NCBI RefSeq assembly: GCF_027922145.1
Contig: NZ_BSFC01000021.1
Location: forward strand, 186,001 to 250,000
Reading direction: 5' to 3'
Source: Novosphingobium resinovorum
GTDB taxonomy: Bacteria > Pseudomonadota > Alphaproteobacteria > Sphingomonadales > Sphingomonadaceae
DNA length: 64,000 bases
The position numbers and the translations under genes are program-made. Of the stretch, positions 60,974 to 64,000 are shown piece after piece (the first letter of the stretch is position 1; every line of letters starts with the position of its first letter). Under the pieces are notes generated by a model. That model was not told the DNA's origin. It was given only the letters and a program-made list of their open reading frames with translations, and searched no databases.

Positions 60974-61885
60974 ATGGACTGCTTGCCTGACACCAACCCC
61001 TATATCGACGATCCCGAACTCGAACGCCGCCTCGCCTACGCCTTCGAGGAAACCGGCCCCGACAGCTTCCGTGTCGCCCCGGTCCCCAGCGGGCTGCTGC
61101 GGCTCTACGGCGGCATGGCGCTGTCGCAATGCCTCGCCGCCGCGCGGCTGACGGTGCCGCAGGACAAGGCGGCGCACAGCCTGCACGCCTACTTCCTCCA
61201 GCCCGGCCTCATCGACCGGCCGGTGGACTTCGCCGTCACCCGCGAAAGCGACGGACGCAGCTTTTCCAACCGCACCGTGCGCATGACCCAGGACGGCGCG
61301 CCGATCATCAACCTGATGGCCTCGTTCAAGGCGCCCGAACCCTCGGGCCGCCACGGCTTCCCGATGCCCGACGTGCCCCCGCCCGAGGGCCTCACCAGCC
61401 TGGCCGAACTGGTGGCGGCCTACGGCGATCGCCTCCCCGAACGCCACCGCCCGTTCTGGCGCCGCCGCCAGCAGGTGGACTGGCGCCCGATCGGCCTGTT
61501 CCCCTTCGACGAGCGCGAGGTGCGCCCGGCGGCGCGCGACTTCTGGTTCCGCTTCAACGGCACTGTGGACGGTCCGCTGGATGTGCAGCAGCGCCTGCTC
61601 GCCTATGCGACGGACCTGCATATCTTCCACACCGCACTCGGCCCGCTGGGCATCGGCTGGGCCAACGACTTCCTGCAGAGCAGCAGCCTCGACCACGCGA
61701 TCTGGTTTCATGACGATTTTCGCGTGGACGAATGGATGCTCTACGCGATGGACAGTCCCGCCGCGACCGATGCGCTGGCGCTCGGCCGGGGCAACATCTT
61801 CCGCCGCGACGGCACCCTCGTCGCCACCGTCAGCCAGCAGGGCCTCGCGCGGATGCTGGATCAGAAACGCGAAGGAAAGCTGTGA
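60974..61885 (+). CDS. tesB: acyl-CoA thioesterase II (TesB-like)
   Basis: A 303-residue double hot-dog thioesterase: LYGGMALSQCLAAARLTV, HSLHAYFLQPGLIDRPVDF, RDGRSFSNRTVR-like strand and, in the second half, HTALGPLGIGWANDFLQSS, SLDHAIWFHDDFRVDEWMLY with the catalytic Asp. It frees an acid from its CoA thioester. The start lies next to the repeat and has no clear ribosome site, so it is uncertain. The downstream MaoC GTG overlaps its stop. Confidence 0.88.
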   Translation: MDCLPDTNPYIDDPELERRLAYAFEETGPDSFRVAPVPSGLLRLYGGMALSQCLAAARLTVPQDKAAHSLHAYFLQPGLIDRPVDFAVTRESDGRSFSNRTVRMTQDGAPIINLMASFKAPEPSGRHGFPMPDVPPPEGLTSLAELVAAYGDRLPERHRPFWRRRQQVDWRPIGLFPFDEREVRPAARDFWFRFNGTVDGPLDVQQRLLAYATDLHIFHTALGPLGIGWANDFLQSSSLDHAIWFHDDFRVDEWMLYAMDSPAATDALALGRGNIFRRDGTLVATVSQQGLARMLDQKREGKL

Positions 61886-62382
61886 CTTCCGAGCCGTTCA
61901 CTCCCGCAAAACCGTACCGCACGTTCGAGGATCTGGAACTCGGCGAGTTCCGCCGCTCCTCGCCGCGCACGGTGACGCAGGATGAAATCCTGGAGTTCGC
62001 GCGCAAGTACGATCCGCAGTGGTTCCACACCGACCCGGAAAGCGCCGCGCAGTCTGTCTTCGGCGAAGTGGTGGCGAGCGGCATCCACGTCCTAGCACTG
62101 TGGCGGCAGATGGATCATGAGATCAACTGGGACATCGACTGGGTCTGCGGCGTGGGCTGGGACGAACTGCGCCTGAAACGCGCGATCCGCGCCGGGGACA
62201 CGATCCACGTCACCAGCGAGATCGTGAGCCTCGAACCCTCGAAGACCCGCACCGATCGCGGCACGGCGATGACGCGCTATGCCGTTGTGCTGGAAGACGG
62301 GACCGAGGCGGTGACGTTCACGAGCATCAACCTGGTCTACACGCGCGGCGCACGGGAGCGGATGGCCGGCACCGCGCGCTAG
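61882..62382 (+). CDS. MaoC-family hydratase
   Basis: A 166-residue hot-dog hydratase from GTG 61882 (GTGA overlap). RTFEDLELGEFRRSSPRTVT leads to EFARKYDPQWFHTDPESA, the catalytic Asp and His of MaoC hydratases, and FGEVVASGIHVLALWRQ. Hydrates an enoyl-CoA to an R-hydroxyacyl-CoA. It is coupled to the thioesterase gene. Confidence 0.87.
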   Translation: MTSEPFTPAKPYRTFEDLELGEFRRSSPRTVTQDEILEFARKYDPQWFHTDPESAAQSVFGEVVASGIHVLALWRQMDHEINWDIDWVCGVGWDELRLKRAIRAGDTIHVTSEIVSLEPSKTRTDRGTAMTRYAVVLEDGTEAVTFTSINLVYTRGARERMAGTAR

Positions 62383-62424
62383 AAGCGCGGGTGCCGGGCC
62401 ACCCCCTCATGGCTCTGTAACCGA

Positions 62425-62505
62425 GGGGGCTTCGACAAGCTCAGCCTGAGCGGTGTGGAGAGCAGTTTTTCAGGTCCCGCTCAGGCTGAGCTTGTCGAAG
62501 CCCCC
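62425..62505. repeat. REP-C palindromic repeat
   Basis: GGGGGCTTCGACAAGCTCAG then CCTGAGCGG is matched by CCCGCTCAGGCTGAGCTTGT then CGAAGCCCCC. The gap between is about 22 bp. It lies between the convergent MaoC and acyl-CoA dehydrogenase genes. Same element as inside 60765-60966. Confidence 0.85.
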
Positions 62506-62513
62506 TCCGCCAC

Positions 62514-63677
62514 CTACCGCCGCTGATCGAACCGCCGCCCGAGCATGGCCCCGGCGATGTTGACCTTCTGGATATCGATCGCCCCGCCCGCGATGCCCCA
62601 ACCCCACGAGTCCCGCAGGCGGCGCTCCATCGGGAACTCCTTGGAGTAGCCGTAAGCCCCCATCAGCTGCATCGCATCGCCCGTCACCTCGCGCGCGATG
62701 GTGTTGGCGAAGCACTTGCCGGTGGAACTGTGCAGCACCGACGGCAGGCCATCCTCGGCCAGAGAGGCGGCGCGCCAGATCAGCAGGCGGGCGGCCTCGA
62801 TCTTCATCTGCATCTCGGCCAGCTTGATCTGCACCGCCTGGAATTCGGCGATGGGCTTGCCGAACTGCTTGCGCTCCTGAACGTAGACGCTGACGTCCTC
62901 CAGCGCGCCCGAGGCCTGCGCCAGCGACATCGTGGCATTGCCGCAGCGTTCGAGGTCGAAGGCTTCCATCAGCTTCTTGAAGCCGCCGCCGGCCTGCACG
63001 ATCACGTTGTCCAGCGGCACTTCGCAGTCGTCGAAGTTGATGTCCGACGACGGCACGCCGCGAAAGCCCATCAGTTCCTCGTTCGGACCGAAGGAGATGC
63101 CGGGCGCGTCCTTCTCCACCAGCACCGCGCCGATGCCCTTGGCGCCCGGATCGTCCGAGAGACGGCAGTAGACGACATAGGCGTCGGAATGCCCGCCGCC
63201 CGAGCACCAGCGCTTGGTGCCGTTGATGATCAGCTTGTCGCCCTTTACCACGCCCTTGGTCTTGAGGTCGGTCAGCGCGCTGCCCGCGTCCGGTTCGGAC
63301 ATGGAGACCGCCACCACCATGTCACCCGAGCAGACGGCGGGAACCACGCGCTTCTTCAGCGTGTCGGACGCAAAGTGCTCGATCGCGCGCACCGGTCCGA
63401 CCGAGCTTTCGAAGATCGGAAAGCCGACCGCCGAGGAAATCTTGCCGAATTCCTCCAGCACGATCAGCGCCTCGATGTTGCCGAGGCCGAGGCCACCGAG
63501 ATCGCTCGACACGTTGATGCCCAGGAAGCCCATCTCGGCATAGCGCTTGACCAGCGCGCGGCTCGGCGGCTTGTTGTCGCGCTCCAGCTCGGCAGCGATG
63601 GCGGGCAGCTCGGCGCGGGCGAAGGTGCGGGCAGCTTCCTGCAGTTGGAGCTGGTCTTCGGTCAGCTTGAAGTTCAT
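62514..63677 (-). CDS. acyl-CoA dehydrogenase
   Basis: A 387-residue acyl-CoA dehydrogenase: NFKLTEDQLQLQEAARTFAR, the FAD region VVAVSMSEPDAGSALTDLKT, NGTKRWCSGGGHSD, ERKQFGKPIAEFQAVQIKLA and QLMGAYGYSKEFPMERRLRD. It puts a 2,3 double bond into an acyl-CoA. ATG 63677 follows ggaaaagaaacg and gives the family N-terminus; the frame runs 23 codons further up into the E2 gene. It follows the E2 gene by 13 bp, so they share a transcript. Confidence 0.93.
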   Translation of the reverse strand: MNFKLTEDQLQLQEAARTFARAELPAIAAELERDNKPPSRALVKRYAEMGFLGINVSSDLGGLGLGNIEALIVLEEFGKISSAVGFPIFESSVGPVRAIEHFASDTLKKRVVPAVCSGDMVVAVSMSEPDAGSALTDLKTKGVVKGDKLIINGTKRWCSGGGHSDAYVVYCRLSDDPGAKGIGAVLVEKDAPGISFGPNEELMGFRGVPSSDINFDDCEVPLDNVIVQAGGGFKKLMEAFDLERCGNATMSLAQASGALEDVSVYVQERKQFGKPIAEFQAVQIKLAEMQMKIEAARLLIWRAASLAEDGLPSVLHSSTGKCFANTIAREVTGDAMQLMGAYGYSKEFPMERRLRDSWGWGIAGGAIDIQKVNIAGAMLGRRFDQRR

Positions 63678-63690
63678 CGTTTCTTTTCCG

Positions 63691-64000
63691 TCAGAGCAAA
63701 TGGGGCTGTTCGATGAGGTTCGCGAGCGCGGCCATGAAGCGGCCACCGTCGGCCCCGTCGATCGCGCGGTGGTCGCACGAGAGCGAAAGGTGGAGCACCG
63801 GCACGATGCGGATCGCGCCGTCGTCGTCGATGGGCTCGGGCCGGGCAGTGCCGACCGCCAGGATCGCGCCCTGCGGCGGGTTGATGATGGCGTCGAACTG
63901 TTCGACCCCGAACCCGCCGAGGTTGGAGAGCGAAAAACTGCCGCCGGTGAATTCCTCCGGCTTGAGCTTGCCGCTGCGGGCGCGCTGGGCGAGGCCCTTC
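63691..64000 (-). CDS. 2-oxoacid dehydrogenase E2 acyltransferase (N-terminus beyond window)
   Basis: The minus strand reads to the window edge and gives about 102 C-terminal residues: GGSFSLSNLGGFGVEQFDAI, NPPQGAILAVG, LSLSCDHRAIDGADGGRF and the end IEQPHLL. The DHRAIDG motif carries the catalytic His and Asp of the E2 core. In the cell it moves acyl groups from lipoyl domains to CoA. The lipoyl part, start and E1 genes are out of view, so pyruvate, branched-chain or acetoin type cannot be told. Confidence 0.9.
   Translation of the reverse strand, partial: KGLAQRARSGKLKPEEFTGGSFSLSNLGGFGVEQFDAIINPPQGAILAVGTARPEPIDDDGAIRIVPVLHLSLSCDHRAIDGADGGRFMAALANLIEQPHLL

Noticed and set aside
21151..62382. 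A complete steroid degradation cluster
   Set aside because: KstD-like, MaoC, DUF35/thiolase and P450 genes hint at it, but no ring-hydroxylase KshA/B, extradiol HsaC-type ring cleavage or side-chain core set was recognised.

Overview
The window looks like accessory chromosome of a sphingomonad (Alphaproteobacteria, Novosphingobium/Sphingobium-like). Base composition is GC-rich. Genes are packed with 4-bp ATGA/GTGA overlaps, and about 70-bp palindromic REP-type repeats are scattered between operons. The content is typical of sphingomonad catabolic islands: TonB-dependent receptors (TBDRs), SDRs, MaoC hydratases, acyl-CoA enzymes, VOC proteins, NTF2/SnoaL-like proteins and many TetR regulators. 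No rRNA, tRNA, CRISPR array, phage, integrase or insertion sequence was seen. The genus is inferred from content, not from a marker gene.

Layout. 1-1802: partial alpha/beta hydrolase and MFS transporter. 1932-4646: NAD-salvage locus (nicotinamidase, divergent NrtR and pncB). 4688-9270 (minus): TetR, TBDR, NTF2-like protein, SDR. 9325-12777: GH76 glycanase divergent from a DPP-IV-type peptidase. 12992-13986: ParD-like protein overlapping methionine aminopeptidase. 14089-18989: TBDR divergent from two tandem NTF2-like genes and dgt. 18986-21069: wreckage of a GntR/TBDR pair. 21151-23234: P450 and ThuA-like protein. 23607-29171: TBDR, acyl-CoA ligase, MFS. 29329-33349: TetR, SDR, S41 lipoprotein peptidase, VOC protein. 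33357-34855: dgoK-dgoA sugar-acid genes. 35126-38637: two-domain VOC protein, secreted protein, TetR, SDR. 38726-41161: TBDR. 41649-46914: two FAD dehydrogenases (one KstD-like), GMC oxidoreductase, NTF2-like protein. 47625-49889: acyl-CoA ligase with a split MaoC hydratase. 50023-55182: two TetRs, ThuA-like protein, CoA-transferase, DUF35 protein, thiolase-fold protein. 55321-62382: MFS, VOC, enoyl-CoA hydratase, Rieske oxygenase, SDR, VOC, thioesterase, MaoC. 62514-64000: acyl-CoA dehydrogenase and the end of a 2-oxoacid dehydrogenase E2.

How the genes fit together. The repeated theme is uptake of a hydrophobic or bulky compound (five TBDR loci, one dead), export or import by MFS carriers, oxidation (P450, Rieske, KstD-like, GMC, SDRs), CoA activation (two ligases, a CaiB-type transferase) and beta-oxidation-like chain cleavage (acyl-CoA dehydrogenase, enoyl-CoA hydratase, MaoC proteins, a thiolase-fold protein with an OB-fold partner). 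This resembles steroid, terpenoid or lignin-type catabolism. However, no ring-cleavage dioxygenase set or complete steroid core is present, so the substrate is unknown.

Most notable signals: a shared AT-rich palindrome at 41362-41392 and 50898-50925, likely read by one or both of two sister TetR regulators; a 28-bp palindrome upstream of the ParD-like/map operon; a thiolase-fold/DUF35 pair lacking both the thiolase nucleophile and the zinc-ribbon cysteines; and a head-to-head deletion scar joining a GntR tail to a TBDR barrel.
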